Below, piece by piece: positions 1 through 9,074 of a stretch of 64,000 nucleotides of DNA. Location of the stretch: assembly GCA_020353515.1 (NCBI GenBank), contig CP070695.1:4879466-4943465 (forward strand). The letters are read 5' to 3'. The position numbers were made by a program, and so were the translations under genes. This DNA comes from Candidatus Heimdallarchaeota archaeon. GTDB taxonomy: Archaea > Asgardarchaeota > Heimdallarchaeia > Hodarchaeales > Hodarchaeaceae. A model generated the notes under the pieces. That model searched no databases. It was not told the DNA's origin and was given only the letters and a program-made list of their open reading frames with translations. Numbering within the stretch: the stretch's first letter is position 1; each line of letters starts with the position of its first letter.

Positions 1-141
1 ATACAAAGAAAGAAGACCACCTAGAACTGAAATAATTCCAAATACTCTTCGATCGAAGTCAAAGGCTTCAAGGAATAGACATAGAAGAAGTGTTCCTAGA
101 AGAATAACAAAGGGAAGTAAAATTATCCAGATGTCGCTCAT
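1..141 (-). CDS. nuoN: NADH-quinone oxidoreductase subunit N, N-terminal fragment
   Basis: Only the first 47 codons are inside the window; the gene runs off the left edge. The start ATG (139-141) opens with MSDIWIILLPFVILLGTLLL, a hydrophobic first helix typical of the antiporter-like subunits of complex I. It lies directly after nuoM on the same strand, which is the canonical place of nuoN, the third proton-pumping antiporter-like subunit. An ATG at 149 is in another frame and stops at once. The identity rests mostly on position in the operon, because so little sequence is visible. Confidence 0.75.
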   Translation of the reverse strand, partial: MSDIWIILLPFVILLGTLLLCLFLEAFDFDRRVFGIISVLGGLLSLY

Positions 142-171
142 GGTTCCATTTCACCTACTAATTTTTATTTT

Positions 172-1770
172 TCAAAATTGTAACCCAAAGAAAGTCGTTG
201 CTGTTTCCATTAGATCTAATATTGGCGCTGGAAATATTCCGAAAATTAGAATGAATAAACAAAGTAATGCTAACGTAGCGTATTGAGACCAATGTGATAC
301 ATCATGAGCATGTTCTAGTTCTGGATTTACGTCTCCAAAAACTGTGCGTTGAAGCATCCACAAGTAATAAGCGGCTGTAAAAATGATTCCAAGAACTCCA
401 ATTAATGCTATTCCTGTTCCAGTAAGGAAAATGCCAATAATTGGTATTTTTTGGCCATCCCAGTTGAAAAGAGCTACAAATGTTAAAAGTTCTGACCAAA
501 ATCCAGCCAGTCCTGGTAATCCAGCACTAGCAAATGACCCAAAAACCAGGACTCCAGCGGTCAGAGGCATATTTTTAGCTATTCCTTTTAGTTTGGGAAT
601 ATCACGTGTATGAGCTGAATGGCCTATAGTACCTGCAAGGAAAAACATCAATGGGGAAATTATTCCATGAGCTATTTGCATGTACATTGCACCAGCTAAT
701 CCTATATCTGTTTGTGTTGCAACCCCCAATAACACAATTCCCATATGACCAACTGATGAGTAAGCTACTAGACTCTTCATATCCACTTGTCTGAGTGCAA
801 CCCAAGAACCATATAATAGAGAAATCAAGCCGATTAATGCAACTAACCAAGCAAACTCTGTTAATGCCTCGGGTAAAAGCCAGCCACCCATTCGTAATAA
901 GCCATAACCACCCATTTTAAGTAATAATCCAGCCAATATCATGGAACCTGGAGTGGGTGCTTCAACGTGAGCTAGGGGTAACCAAGTATGAAAGGGAACA
1001 CTTGGAACTTTTACAATGAATCCAAAGAGTAACGCGAGAAAGATTAACAGTACAAAAGGTTCTGCTCCAAAATTTAATTGAGTTAGAATTGCAAATGAAA
1101 AAGTTCCTGAACCACGTATCACTGCAGATTGTAACCAGATCCCAATGATACCTAAAAGCATAACCAGTGACGCGACATGCGTATAAATAAAGAAGTAGAT
1201 CGCTGCATATTCTTTTTTGGGTCCACCCCATATCCCAATCAGGAAGAACATGGGAACGAGCACTAGCTCCCAGGCAACGTAAAAAATAACGAAATCAGTT
1301 GCAACAAATGTTCCTAGGACACCAGTCTCTAATAACATGAGCATAGAGTAATATGCTGGTTCTCTTTCGTGAATATCTTTGAATGAGGCAAGTACCGCAA
1401 CAAAAAAGATGAAACTACCCAGCATAACTAATGGGAGGCTTAAACCATCCACACCTAAAGAGTAGTTCATTCCTACCGCCTCAATCCAAGGAATCTCTTC
1501 AACTAGCGCCCAACCACCTGTTGCTAGTCTGGATCGGTCTGCTTGAAATTCTGCTGGCAAAAAAGTATTATTTTCAAACATCATCCATGCTAAAATAGAG
1601 AGTAGCATAACAATACCACTCATTATTAAAGCAAAATATTTTGATAACTCATTACGAGCACGACCCACTAACCACGTTGGAAGCGCCGCTACAATCGGCA
1701 GGAGAAATATTAAGGTTAATACACCTATTCCAATTTCACCATATACAAAAAGTGCTACATCGATATTCAT
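172..1770 (-). CDS. nuoM: NADH-quinone oxidoreductase subunit M
   Basis: Antiporter-like membrane subunit of complex I, about 532 residues with roughly 14 membrane helices, which is the family's usual size. Visible hallmarks are the VEAPTPGSMILAGLLLKMGGYGLLR segment (residues about 265-290, quoted here only in part as VEAPTPGSMILAG), the VDMKSLVAYSSVGHMG segment with the conserved pumping lysine, and the conserved glutamate of the AWELVLVPMF helix. The start is set to the ATG at 1768-1770 because AAGG lies nine bases upstream; a TTG three codons earlier is less likely. The stop of nuoL is 24 bases upstream. Confidence 0.96.
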   Translation of the reverse strand: MNIDVALFVYGEIGIGVLTLIFLLPIVAALPTWLVGRARNELSKYFALIMSGIVMLLSILAWMMFENNTFLPAEFQADRSRLATGGWALVEEIPWIEAVGMNYSLGVDGLSLPLVMLGSFIFFVAVLASFKDIHEREPAYYSMLMLLETGVLGTFVATDFVIFYVAWELVLVPMFFLIGIWGGPKKEYAAIYFFIYTHVASLVMLLGIIGIWLQSAVIRGSGTFSFAILTQLNFGAEPFVLLIFLALLFGFIVKVPSVPFHTWLPLAHVEAPTPGSMILAGLLLKMGGYGLLRMGGWLLPEALTEFAWLVALIGLISLLYGSWVALRQVDMKSLVAYSSVGHMGIVLLGVATQTDIGLAGAMYMQIAHGIISPLMFFLAGTIGHSAHTRDIPKLKGIAKNMPLTAGVLVFGSFASAGLPGLAGFWSELLTFVALFNWDGQKIPIIGIFLTGTGIALIGVLGIIFTAAYYLWMLQRTVFGDVNPELEHAHDVSHWSQYATLALLCLFILIFGIFPAPILDLMETATTFFGLQF

Positions 1771-1794
1771 TGTCTTCAACCTTCAATTTTTTAA

Positions 1795-4068
1795 TTAGAG
1801 GGGTATCACCCCTGCAACAATAATCGTGATTATGATAAGAGAAATTGCTCCTAAGAGAGTATAGAGAGCATAATTTTCAACCACTCCGGTTTGAATACGA
1901 CGGAGATAACCCCCCGTCTTCATAACTCCCTTCGCTGAATTTCGAATGATACCGTGATCAATCACACGTTCATCTGTGGCCTTGGCTAAACCGCAGAGAG
2001 CTACAGACGCTTTTGCAGTCAGACGAACTAATCCGTCAATAACATGATCATCCCACCATTTGGAGAGACCACAGAGTTCATACCCTACCCTTCCAGTGAA
2101 GCGGACTGCAGCATCAAAGATATTTCGCTCTATCCAATTCATTGCTTCACAATAATATTCATAGATGAAATAGACTAAACCAAGAAATAGATTATCAATA
2201 TAATACCCAGTTTCTAAAACACGTTGAATCCCACGACCAGGGGGTGAGATCTTAATTTTACGCACAATAGAACGCATTCCAATTTGCATTTTTGTGATTG
2301 AATCCGAGGATTCTGGAACTTCTATAGTAAATGAAGGATCACCCTCAATGAAACTAACTTGGGCTTCCGATCGTGGATAATAGATCAGATATGCTAATCC
2401 TATTCCTAAGACAGCTAAAATAATTGATGAAACCTGAGTTAGAATTGTAAGGTCTAGGTCAATGTGAGGTAACTCATACAGCCATGGACCTTCTAGCCAC
2501 TCAACAAGGCGATGCTCAAAATTAAGAAGGGGAATGCCAATATTAAAAACAGGGATATTTCCGAGGAAATAAATTCCAGCAAGAACTAGCGAGACTATCG
2601 CTAAAGACCATAATGGACCTGTCATCCATGGATCAGATTCATGGATATGATGTTCAGGATTGCGATTTGTTCCTGGAAATACTAGGAACCACATCCTGAA
2701 TATGTAGAACGCTGTCAAGAACGCAGTGATCACTGAGGAAAACCACACTAACCAGATCAAAGGACCAAAATCTGAAAGCTGGGCTTTGTATAATGTATGC
2801 AGAATTATTGCATCCTTGCTGAAAAATCCATTTCCAATTCCTGCCAAAGAAAGAGATCCAATCAACATGACTTTCCATGTATGGGGCATTTTCTCCTTTA
2901 ATCCACCCATCTCACGAATATCTTGAGTTCCAGAGCCATGAATCACAGAACCCGCAGATAGAAAGAGGAGTGCTTTGAAAATTCCATGATTAATAATATG
3001 AAACACGGCTACAGCCATTCCTCCAACGCCCAATCCGATGGTCATGTATCCTAATTGTGAAATTGTGCTGTATGCTAACACTCCCTTTATATCCGTTTTA
3101 ACCAAAGCAATTGTACCAGACATAATAGCTGTAATACCGCCTATTAAAGCAACTATTAATATTGCTTCTTCGGAATGTTCAAATAATAAGAAATAACTTC
3201 GGGCAACTAAAAATATCCCTGCTTTTACCATTGTTGCACTATGAATAAGACAGCTGACAGTCGTTGGACCAGCCATAGCATCTGGTAACCAAACATGGAG
3301 TGGAAACTGTGCTGATTTTCCTACAGCCCCTCCAAATATACATAAGGCAATTATGACCAATAATCCTGGTTCTATACCATGAGCCTCTCTGAGTTCAATA
3401 AAATCAAATGTATGAGTTTGAACCCAAAGAAGAATTATTCCAACAAATAAAAAGACATCTCCTACCTTTGTTGTTAAGAAAGCTTTTTTAGCGGCGGATG
3501 CAGGATGAGGTTGTCCTTCAGGAACGACCTCTTTATCATAAAAGTATCCTATGAGTAAGTAACTACAAACCCCCATGATTTCCCAAAATAAAAATAGTTG
3601 AATAAAGTTAGGGGAGAAAACAAGACCTAGCATTGCAGCAGAGAATAGTAAAATCTCTGCATAATAGCGGGGTGAACCCTCATGAGACATGTAACTTCTA
3701 CTGTAGACAACAACTAGAAAAGCGACGAAAGACACCATTAAGCTGACTATTGCTGAAAGAGGGTCAATCAATACTCCTACTTCGAGTTTAAAACTTCCAA
3801 TCTCAATCCAATTGAGAATTGAAAAGCTTTTTTCTAACAAAGGGTGACCATATTCAACATCAAGCCCTCCAAAGAGTAATAGGAATAATATTTGCCCTGA
3901 AATGAGAAGAGTTAGAATGAGACTGGTTCCCATTGCTGCTAATGCAATTGCGTTTCCATGAGCGGTTTTATCGACAAATTTTCCAAGGAAAAGGACTATA
4001 AACGAGGCCAAGATTGGAATTAACCATATCAGGAATGCTAAGTTACCAAAGATTATTTCTTCTGCCAA
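1795..4068 (-). CDS. nuoL: NADH-quinone oxidoreductase subunit L, with repeated C-terminal extension
   Basis: Largest antiporter-like subunit of complex I, 757 residues; many NuoL proteins have 610-650. The core is canonical: FWEIMGVCSYLLIGYFY, a VWLPDAMAGPTTVSCLIHSA segment and KTDIKGVLAYSTISQLGYM, followed by the lateral-helix region. The C-terminal tail ends in the usual LRRIQTGVVENYALY helix, but before it lie three tandem units of about 26 residues (645-723), each with a D/E-rich start, a (V/I/F)ID core and, in units 1 and 2, an LCGL(S/A)K end. The start is a TTG with GGTGG ten bases upstream. It is 16 bases from nuoK. Confidence 0.96.
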   Translation of the reverse strand: MAEEIIFGNLAFLIWLIPILASFIVLFLGKFVDKTAHGNAIALAAMGTSLILTLLISGQILFLLLFGGLDVEYGHPLLEKSFSILNWIEIGSFKLEVGVLIDPLSAIVSLMVSFVAFLVVVYSRSYMSHEGSPRYYAEILLFSAAMLGLVFSPNFIQLFLFWEIMGVCSYLLIGYFYDKEVVPEGQPHPASAAKKAFLTTKVGDVFLFVGIILLWVQTHTFDFIELREAHGIEPGLLVIIALCIFGGAVGKSAQFPLHVWLPDAMAGPTTVSCLIHSATMVKAGIFLVARSYFLLFEHSEEAILIVALIGGITAIMSGTIALVKTDIKGVLAYSTISQLGYMTIGLGVGGMAVAVFHIINHGIFKALLFLSAGSVIHGSGTQDIREMGGLKEKMPHTWKVMLIGSLSLAGIGNGFFSKDAIILHTLYKAQLSDFGPLIWLVWFSSVITAFLTAFYIFRMWFLVFPGTNRNPEHHIHESDPWMTGPLWSLAIVSLVLAGIYFLGNIPVFNIGIPLLNFEHRLVEWLEGPWLYELPHIDLDLTILTQVSSIILAVLGIGLAYLIYYPRSEAQVSFIEGDPSFTIEVPESSDSITKMQIGMRSIVRKIKISPPGRGIQRVLETGYYIDNLFLGLVYFIYEYYCEAMNWIERNIFDAAVRFTGRVGYELCGLSKWWDDHVIDGLVRLTAKASVALCGLAKATDERVIDHGIIRNSAKGVMKTGGYLRRIQTGVVENYALYTLLGAISLIIITIIVAGVIPL

Positions 4069-4084
4069 ATTCTATTCCACCTTT

Positions 4085-4399
4085 CTAACCTTTCAATTCA
4101 ATGAAATCTGTTGCATCTATTGTTCCATGAGTCCGAAAAATCGATAAAATAATCCCTAGGCCTACTGCAGCTTCGGCTGCGGCTAATGCAATACTGATAA
4201 TAACACCCACATGTCCAGTAACAAAAGTAAGATCATTATATAAGGCAAAAATTGCAAAATTAATGTTTGCAGCGTTTATCATTATTTCAATTGAAATTAG
4301 CATTCGGACTGCTGATTGAGATTTAATAAATCCTGCAAAACCTATTAAAAACAGTATTAGTGCAATCCCAACAAATACCGAAGCATCTATGTCAATCAT
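4085..4399 (-). CDS. nuoK: NADH-quinone oxidoreductase subunit K
   Basis: Small three-helix membrane subunit of complex I, 104 residues, the usual length. The conserved glutamates used in proton transfer are visible in the MLISIEIMINAANINF helix and in the IALAAAEAAVGLGIILSIFR helix. Its ATG overlaps the TGA of nuoJ (ATGA), so the two are translationally coupled. Confidence 0.97.
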   Translation of the reverse strand: MIDIDASVFVGIALILFLIGFAGFIKSQSAVRMLISIEIMINAANINFAIFALYNDLTFVTGHVGVIISIALAAAEAAVGLGIILSIFRTHGTIDATDFIELKG

Positions 4400-4953
4400 A
4401 GGTCTTCCACCTCTTTTTTTACCAGATAAACACTACCAAGCATTGCTGCAAGTAAAAGGAATCCTAACACCAATATAGTCCCTCCATGAACCGTGAATAG
4501 CATCTCGGTCATATTACCTATTAATTCTAATTCACTAGGTTTATTTGTCAGGTCAGGTTTCTGCCAAAAAATACTACTGACTTGTGAAAGGACGAAAAAG
4601 GCAATAATAAGTAAAATAAAGCCCCCAGCAAAGCTCAACCGCCAGTCTAGTAATTTAAAACCCTTTTGTTCCTCAAACATTGCCTCTTTTCCAGAAAGAG
4701 AAATCGCAAACAACATTAGAATTGTGATCCCTCCAGCATACACAATCATTTGAATTACAAGTAATAATGCTGATTCAGCAAACAGAAGGAATATCATCGC
4801 TACCCCTAACAACGTGAAAATTAACCATAAGACAGCGTGGTAAACATTTTTAACTGTAACAGCTAAGAATGCGGAACCTGTTGTATAAGCAATCAATAGG
4901 AATAAAACCAGAAATTCCAAAGCTTGAAATAAATCAGTACTAATTAATGCCAT
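4396..4953 (-). CDS. nuoJ: NADH-quinone oxidoreductase subunit J
   Basis: Membrane subunit J (ND6 type), about 185 residues with five predicted helices. The pi-bulge region that links quinone reduction to pumping in other complexes is recognisable as MIVYAGGITILMLFAISL. The ATG at 4951-4953 lies three bases after the nuoI stop; a TTG two codons earlier overlaps that stop and is a possible alternative. It is part of the tightly packed A-to-N operon. Confidence 0.95.
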   Translation of the reverse strand: MALISTDLFQALEFLVLFLLIAYTTGSAFLAVTVKNVYHAVLWLIFTLLGVAMIFLLFAESALLLVIQMIVYAGGITILMLFAISLSGKEAMFEEQKGFKLLDWRLSFAGGFILLIIAFFVLSQVSSIFWQKPDLTNKPSELELIGNMTEMLFTVHGGTILVLGFLLLAAMLGSVYLVKKEVEDL

Positions 4954-4955
4954 TT

Positions 4956-5579
4956 TCAATCATCTGTATTTTTCTTCTCATGAGTTAGAAAATCTTCTAT
5001 TGGTTTCCCATGAGTCTCTATATACTCTTTCTGCTGTTTAGCATGTTCATCTGGAAAATACAGTTTGAAAACACCGTATAAATCCAGATAACTGTAATAC
5101 AAATCTTCTTTCTGGGAGGAGGCTCCATCAAATCCTGCTGAATGAAATAAGGCATCGAAGTTACAGGCGTCAACACACAGACCACAATACATGCAGCGAC
5201 CGATGAACATCTGAGGTGATTCCAATGGTCGTTTTTTCTCCCAGTGAGGGGGTTGAGGTTCGAGTAGAACCATTTCAATACATTTATTGGGACATGCTCG
5301 GTAACAGGCTTTACAACCTGTACAATTCATTAGATTTAGGGCTAATAATCCACGATAATTAGGTGAAATATGAGGAGTGTGTTTGAAAACGTCTGAAAAA
5401 GAAAAATCCCGATCTAAGATTGTTTCTCCTTTCTTTGCAAGTTCCTCTGGGAAGTAAATAGTATCTTTATTTCTACGATCACCATCAGGTATTGTGATAG
5501 GCCTTTTCAAGAAATGATGAAAGATATACGCTAAGGGACGAGTAATAAAGAGATTTGGAATATAACGAAAATTCACCAT
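4956..5579 (-). CDS. nuoI: NADH-quinone oxidoreductase subunit I, 2x[4Fe-4S] protein
   Basis: Peripheral-arm iron-sulfur subunit, 207 residues. It carries two four-cysteine cluster motifs: CTGCKACYRACP and CMYCGLCVDAC, which in this family hold clusters N6a and N6b and pass electrons to N2 in NuoB. The N-terminus has the amphipathic stretch seen in NuoI (ITRPLAYIFHHFLKRPIT). The C-terminal 50 residues after the second motif are polar. It sits four bases from nuoH and overlaps the start region of nuoJ. Confidence 0.96.
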   Translation of the reverse strand: MVNFRYIPNLFITRPLAYIFHHFLKRPITIPDGDRRNKDTIYFPEELAKKGETILDRDFSFSDVFKHTPHISPNYRGLLALNLMNCTGCKACYRACPNKCIEMVLLEPQPPHWEKKRPLESPQMFIGRCMYCGLCVDACNFDALFHSAGFDGASSQKEDLYYSYLDLYGVFKLYFPDEHAKQQKEYIETHGKPIEDFLTHEKKNTDD

Positions 5580-5582
5580 TTA

Positions 5583-6764
5583 TCAAATCACTCCAAAAAG
5601 TTTGGGATTGCTCACGACAATTATTATAACAACAATAATGTTTAGAATCGCGAGAGGAATTAATCTCTTCCAGCCAATATCAAGCAATTGGTCTATTCTT
5701 ACCCTTGGTAATGACGCACGAACCCAGACATATAAGAAGATGAATATCCACAGTTTTATTGTTACAATTATGAACGCAAGGAGATGAATAGACTCAATTT
5801 GTGGTTTTAAAATATTAAAGGGTAGATAGGCTCCTCCCCAAAAAAGAAAGACTCCAATAAAAGCACCAATTAGGAGGATGAAGTATTCTGTTGCCATTGA
5901 CATCATATATCGAAATCCCGTAAGTTCAGTCCTCCAACCCATGACTAATTCAGCTTCAGCCTCTGGAATATCAAAGGGAATTCTCTCCGTTTCAGCTGCC
6001 AATGAAACCATAAATACTATGAAACCAATTGGCATCAGAAAAGCAAAGGGTAGTCCCCATCCTGTCATCGTTTGTTGGTATGCAATATCGACGAAAGAGA
6101 AAGAATTTGTAGCTAACACTACTGCAGTAACAGAGAGCATTAATGGTATCTCGTAGCTAATCATTTGAGCTGCTGACCGAAATCCTCCTAAGAGAGAATA
6201 TTTGTTATTTGAAGACCATCCCGTTATTAGAACACCTACCGGGTACAATGAAAAAAGGGCAAAGATGAGTAAAAAACCGACTGCAGGGCTTGCAATTACC
6301 GTAACTGCACCTAGAGGTAATAAAGCTCCTAGTATAAACGGAGGAGCGACCACAAAAGCAAAGAAGCCAATATTAAATGGAAATTTATCTGCTTTTTCAG
6401 GTACAATATCCTCTTTTGAGAAAAATTTCAGGAATTCAGCAATGTTCTGCAACAATCCAATTTTCCATGTTCTTTTTCCAAAGGGCCAAGAAAAGAAATG
6501 GCCCCAGTTAAGATCTATAAATACAGGACCCCGTGCAGTCCACGCTCTCCCTGAGGCAACCTTTCTTTCTAACAAGATTAACAAAATTGTGTTGACAATA
6601 AGAAATACGAGGATAGTGGTCATTTCCAATGAATCGATGATAAATGACCTTATTGGTCCTTCTTGCTCCATTGGAATTAGTGGTGCTGGTAAGAATAGAA
6701 GCTTTTCTGTTAAAAGTGGCAAAATCCAATCATCAACAAGCCAATCGTACAAACCAAAACCCAT
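5583..6764 (-). CDS. nuoH: NADH-quinone oxidoreductase subunit H, with insertion in the first loop
   Basis: Membrane subunit that forms most of the quinone chamber, about 393 residues against 320-350 usual. The signature RIPFDIPEAEAELVMGWRTE is intact with its glutamates. The first matrix loop is odd: the usual RxGPNRVGPxGLLQ is replaced by RGP, then 22 residues rich in W, F and K, then GLLQ, an insertion of about 16 residues with loss of NRVGP. The start is the ATG at 6762-6764, with GGTGA five bases upstream; a GTG three codons earlier touches the nuoD stop. Confidence 0.95.
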   Translation of the reverse strand: MGFGLYDWLVDDWILPLLTEKLLFLPAPLIPMEQEGPIRSFIIDSLEMTTILVFLIVNTILLILLERKVASGRAWTARGPVFIDLNWGHFFSWPFGKRTWKIGLLQNIAEFLKFFSKEDIVPEKADKFPFNIGFFAFVVAPPFILGALLPLGAVTVIASPAVGFLLIFALFSLYPVGVLITGWSSNNKYSLLGGFRSAAQMISYEIPLMLSVTAVVLATNSFSFVDIAYQQTMTGWGLPFAFLMPIGFIVFMVSLAAETERIPFDIPEAEAELVMGWRTELTGFRYMMSMATEYFILLIGAFIGVFLFWGGAYLPFNILKPQIESIHLLAFIIVTIKLWIFIFLYVWVRASLPRVRIDQLLDIGWKRLIPLAILNIIVVIIIVVSNPKLFGVI

Positions 6765-6773
6765 TTTCTTCAC

Positions 6774-7862
6774 CTATCGGTCGATTTCCCCCATACACAG
6801 ATCAATACTTGCAACAGTAGGCGCTATATCTGCTACCTTAACCCCTCTAAGAATAAAATTGATTATTGCTAAATTGGAATATGCAGGGGATTTTATCTTC
6901 ACGCGGTAGGGAGTTCTCTCGTCATTCCCAACAATATAAAATGCTGCTTCTCCCCGAGGATCTTCTGTTCGGAAGTAAACATCACCTGAAGGCAACTTTC
7001 GCGGAGGTTTTTGATAAATCTCCCCCTCTGTAGGTGTTTTCTCAAGTGCTTGACGGATTATCTTTAAAGATTGAAATATTTCTTCCATTCGAATCTCATA
7101 TCGTGCAAAGCAATCTCCAGCAGACCGCACTGGAACCTCAAATTCAAGTTCATCATACACCAAGTAGGGTTCAATCTTCCGTAAATCAGCTTTTACCCCC
7201 GAAGCACGTAATACAGGGCCTGTAGCACCGAGATTTAATGCATCATCTTTGTTTATTATTCCCACTTGCTCACTCCTTAGTCGAAAAACCTTTGAATCCT
7301 CAAGAATGGCTTTATATTCATGTATTCGCTCCTCTAGATAATAAGTAAGGTTATGACAATCTTCCATGAATCCCTGTGGTAAATCACGACGTAAACCACC
7401 AGCAGTGAAGTAATTATACATCATTCGGGATCCTGTTACATGCTCCAATAGATCTAGTACATATTCTCTTTCCCGGAAGGAGATAACCTGCATTGAAATT
7501 ACCCCCACATCTGCTGTGAAAGCTGATAACCAAGTTAAGTGTGAGGCAATACGTTGAAGCTCCAACATAATTGTACGAATATATTGAGCTCTTCTACTGA
7601 TTTCCATTCCCATTAGCTTTTCTACAGCCATTGTGTAACATGCCTCCCAGCTCATTGCTGAATTATAACAGAGTCTGTCAGTTAAAGGTTGAATGGCGTT
7701 ATAAGGACGTGTCTCAGCGATTTTTTCAATCATTCGGAAGATATACCCGATTAAAACTTCCACGTCAACAACGAGTTCTCCTGCAGTCCTCACTTTCAGA
7801 GTCCATAAACCATGATTTACAGGGTGTTGGGGACCCATATGAATATACATCTGTTCACTCAT
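6774..7862 (-). CDS. nuoD: NADH-quinone oxidoreductase subunit D
   Basis: 49-kDa-type subunit of the quinone-reducing module, 362 residues, about the length of short NuoD/FpoD proteins. The quinone-ligand histidine is in GPQHPVNHG (His17) and the tyrosine in TDRLCYNSAM (Tyr66); their spacing of 49 residues equals that of the Thermus His38/Tyr87 pair. The cysteines that bind nickel in related [NiFe] hydrogenases are absent, so this is an oxidoreductase and not a hydrogenase subunit. The C-terminus ends in the typical MGEIDR. An AAGGGA ribosome site precedes the ATG. Confidence 0.97.
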   Translation of the reverse strand: MSEQMYIHMGPQHPVNHGLWTLKVRTAGELVVDVEVLIGYIFRMIEKIAETRPYNAIQPLTDRLCYNSAMSWEACYTMAVEKLMGMEISRRAQYIRTIMLELQRIASHLTWLSAFTADVGVISMQVISFREREYVLDLLEHVTGSRMMYNYFTAGGLRRDLPQGFMEDCHNLTYYLEERIHEYKAILEDSKVFRLRSEQVGIINKDDALNLGATGPVLRASGVKADLRKIEPYLVYDELEFEVPVRSAGDCFARYEIRMEEIFQSLKIIRQALEKTPTEGEIYQKPPRKLPSGDVYFRTEDPRGEAAFYIVGNDERTPYRVKIKSPAYSNLAIINFILRGVKVADIAPTVASIDLCMGEIDR

Positions 7863-7876
7863 GACTTTACTTCCCT

Positions 7877-8386
7877 TTATTTTTCTTGGGGTTTGAAAGA
7901 GAATGGTTTTTCAGGCAATTGATAATCACGGCGCATAGGATGTAACTCTGAAATATGCTTATGTTCATACTCATCCCATTCTTCGGGAAGAAGAAGCCGT
8001 TTTAAATTCGGGTGATTCTCAACCTTAATCCCAAAAAGATCGTATAACTCTCTTTCATGCCAATTTGCTGACCCCCAAATAGGAGTTACAGATGGAATTG
8101 TGGGAGTTTCACGGTCCTCAATCTTAACATGAACTTGGATTACTGTTGCATCACCATCCCATCTATCAAGATGATATACTACCTCGAAATATGTCTCATA
8201 ATCTACTCCTGAAATTGTTTCTAACGATGTAAAGTTCAATTCCGAGGCAATAAATTGCATAATATCTTCTATATCATCTACATGTACACGTAACCGAATA
8301 CGAGTGGGGGAAACAATCTCTACCATTTCTAATTTTGTACCAAATGTTTCCTTTAACTGATTCACATGACTTTCTATATCAGTCAC
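7877..8386 (-). CDS. nuoC: NADH-quinone oxidoreductase subunit C
   Basis: 30-kDa-type subunit of the peripheral arm, 169 residues, separate from NuoD. The family signature is visible as ANWHERELYDLFGIKVENHP followed by RRLLLPE-like and MRRDYQLPEKPF segments. The GTG start overlaps the nuoB stop by four bases (GTGA) and has a strong GGAGGGTG site just upstream. It carries no cofactor; its role is assembly and support of the quinone module. Confidence 0.96.
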   Translation of the reverse strand: MTDIESHVNQLKETFGTKLEMVEIVSPTRIRLRVHVDDIEDIMQFIASELNFTSLETISGVDYETYFEVVYHLDRWDGDATVIQVHVKIEDRETPTIPSVTPIWGSANWHERELYDLFGIKVENHPNLKRLLLPEEWDEYEHKHISELHPMRRDYQLPEKPFSFKPQEK

Positions 8387-9069
8387 TTCTCACCCTCCTT
8401 TTTTAAATCGTTATAACGTAATCTGAAATCTGTTACTGGAGGATTTCGGTCATAAAACTCACGAGGTTCTTCAAGTAGTGGTTCGGGAACAAAAATTCCA
8501 TCTGATCTGATTTTCTCTTGGAGGCGATGAAGACCAGCCCACATGGCTTCTGGGCGGGGAGGACAACCTGGAACATAAACATCTACAGGGACTACTTGGT
8601 CTGTACCCTCTAGTATTGTAGGAGCTTGCCAAAAAGGCCCTCCACTGATAGCACACTCACCTGTTGCAAATACCCATTTAGGAGCTGGCATCTGATCATA
8701 TACATCTCGAAGACGAGGTGCAAATTTCACTGAAACTGGTCCATTTACCCATAATACATCACAATGTCGTGGACTAGCTCGAGCTAAAATCCCGAGGCGT
8801 TGAGTATCGTAACGACTTGCCATTGCTGCACCCATTTCCATGGCACAGCATTTCATGCCGATATAAACAGGATAAAGGCTGCATCTCTGAGCCCAATTCC
8901 GGAGCCAATTGATTATAACGGTAACAAAATTTCGTGAGTGAGTTAGGACAACATTAGGCATAGGTTCATATATTTCTAATTCACCCAGTTCTTTGCATTC
9001 CTTCTTGATTCCCCAAGTTTTTTGAACTGAATTACGAAAATATCCTTTTACTTGTTTGATTTTTGACAT
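8383..9069 (-). CDS. nuoB: NADH-quinone oxidoreductase subunit B, cluster N2 protein
   Basis: PSST-type subunit that holds the terminal [4Fe-4S] cluster N2 and hands electrons to quinone. The four ligands are visible: the adjacent pair in MKCCAMEMGAA, one in TGECAISGGPF and one in PGCPPRPEA. It has about 228 residues, somewhat longer than usual because of the N-terminal lead and a C-terminal tail. The start is the ATG at 9067-9069, six bases after the nuoA stop, with GGGTG overlapping that stop; an earlier in-frame start would lie inside nuoA. Confidence 0.97.
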   Translation of the reverse strand: MSKIKQVKGYFRNSVQKTWGIKKECKELGELEIYEPMPNVVLTHSRNFVTVIINWLRNWAQRCSLYPVYIGMKCCAMEMGAAMASRYDTQRLGILARASPRHCDVLWVNGPVSVKFAPRLRDVYDQMPAPKWVFATGECAISGGPFWQAPTILEGTDQVVPVDVYVPGCPPRPEAMWAGLHRLQEKIRSDGIFVPEPLLEEPREFYDRNPPVTDFRLRYNDLKKEGEK

Positions 9070-9074
9070 GATTC

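Noticed and set aside
6202..6909. 235-codon frame on the plus strand opposite nuoH and nuoD
   Set aside because: It lies antisense to two certain complex I genes, and its translation shows no family-like pattern.
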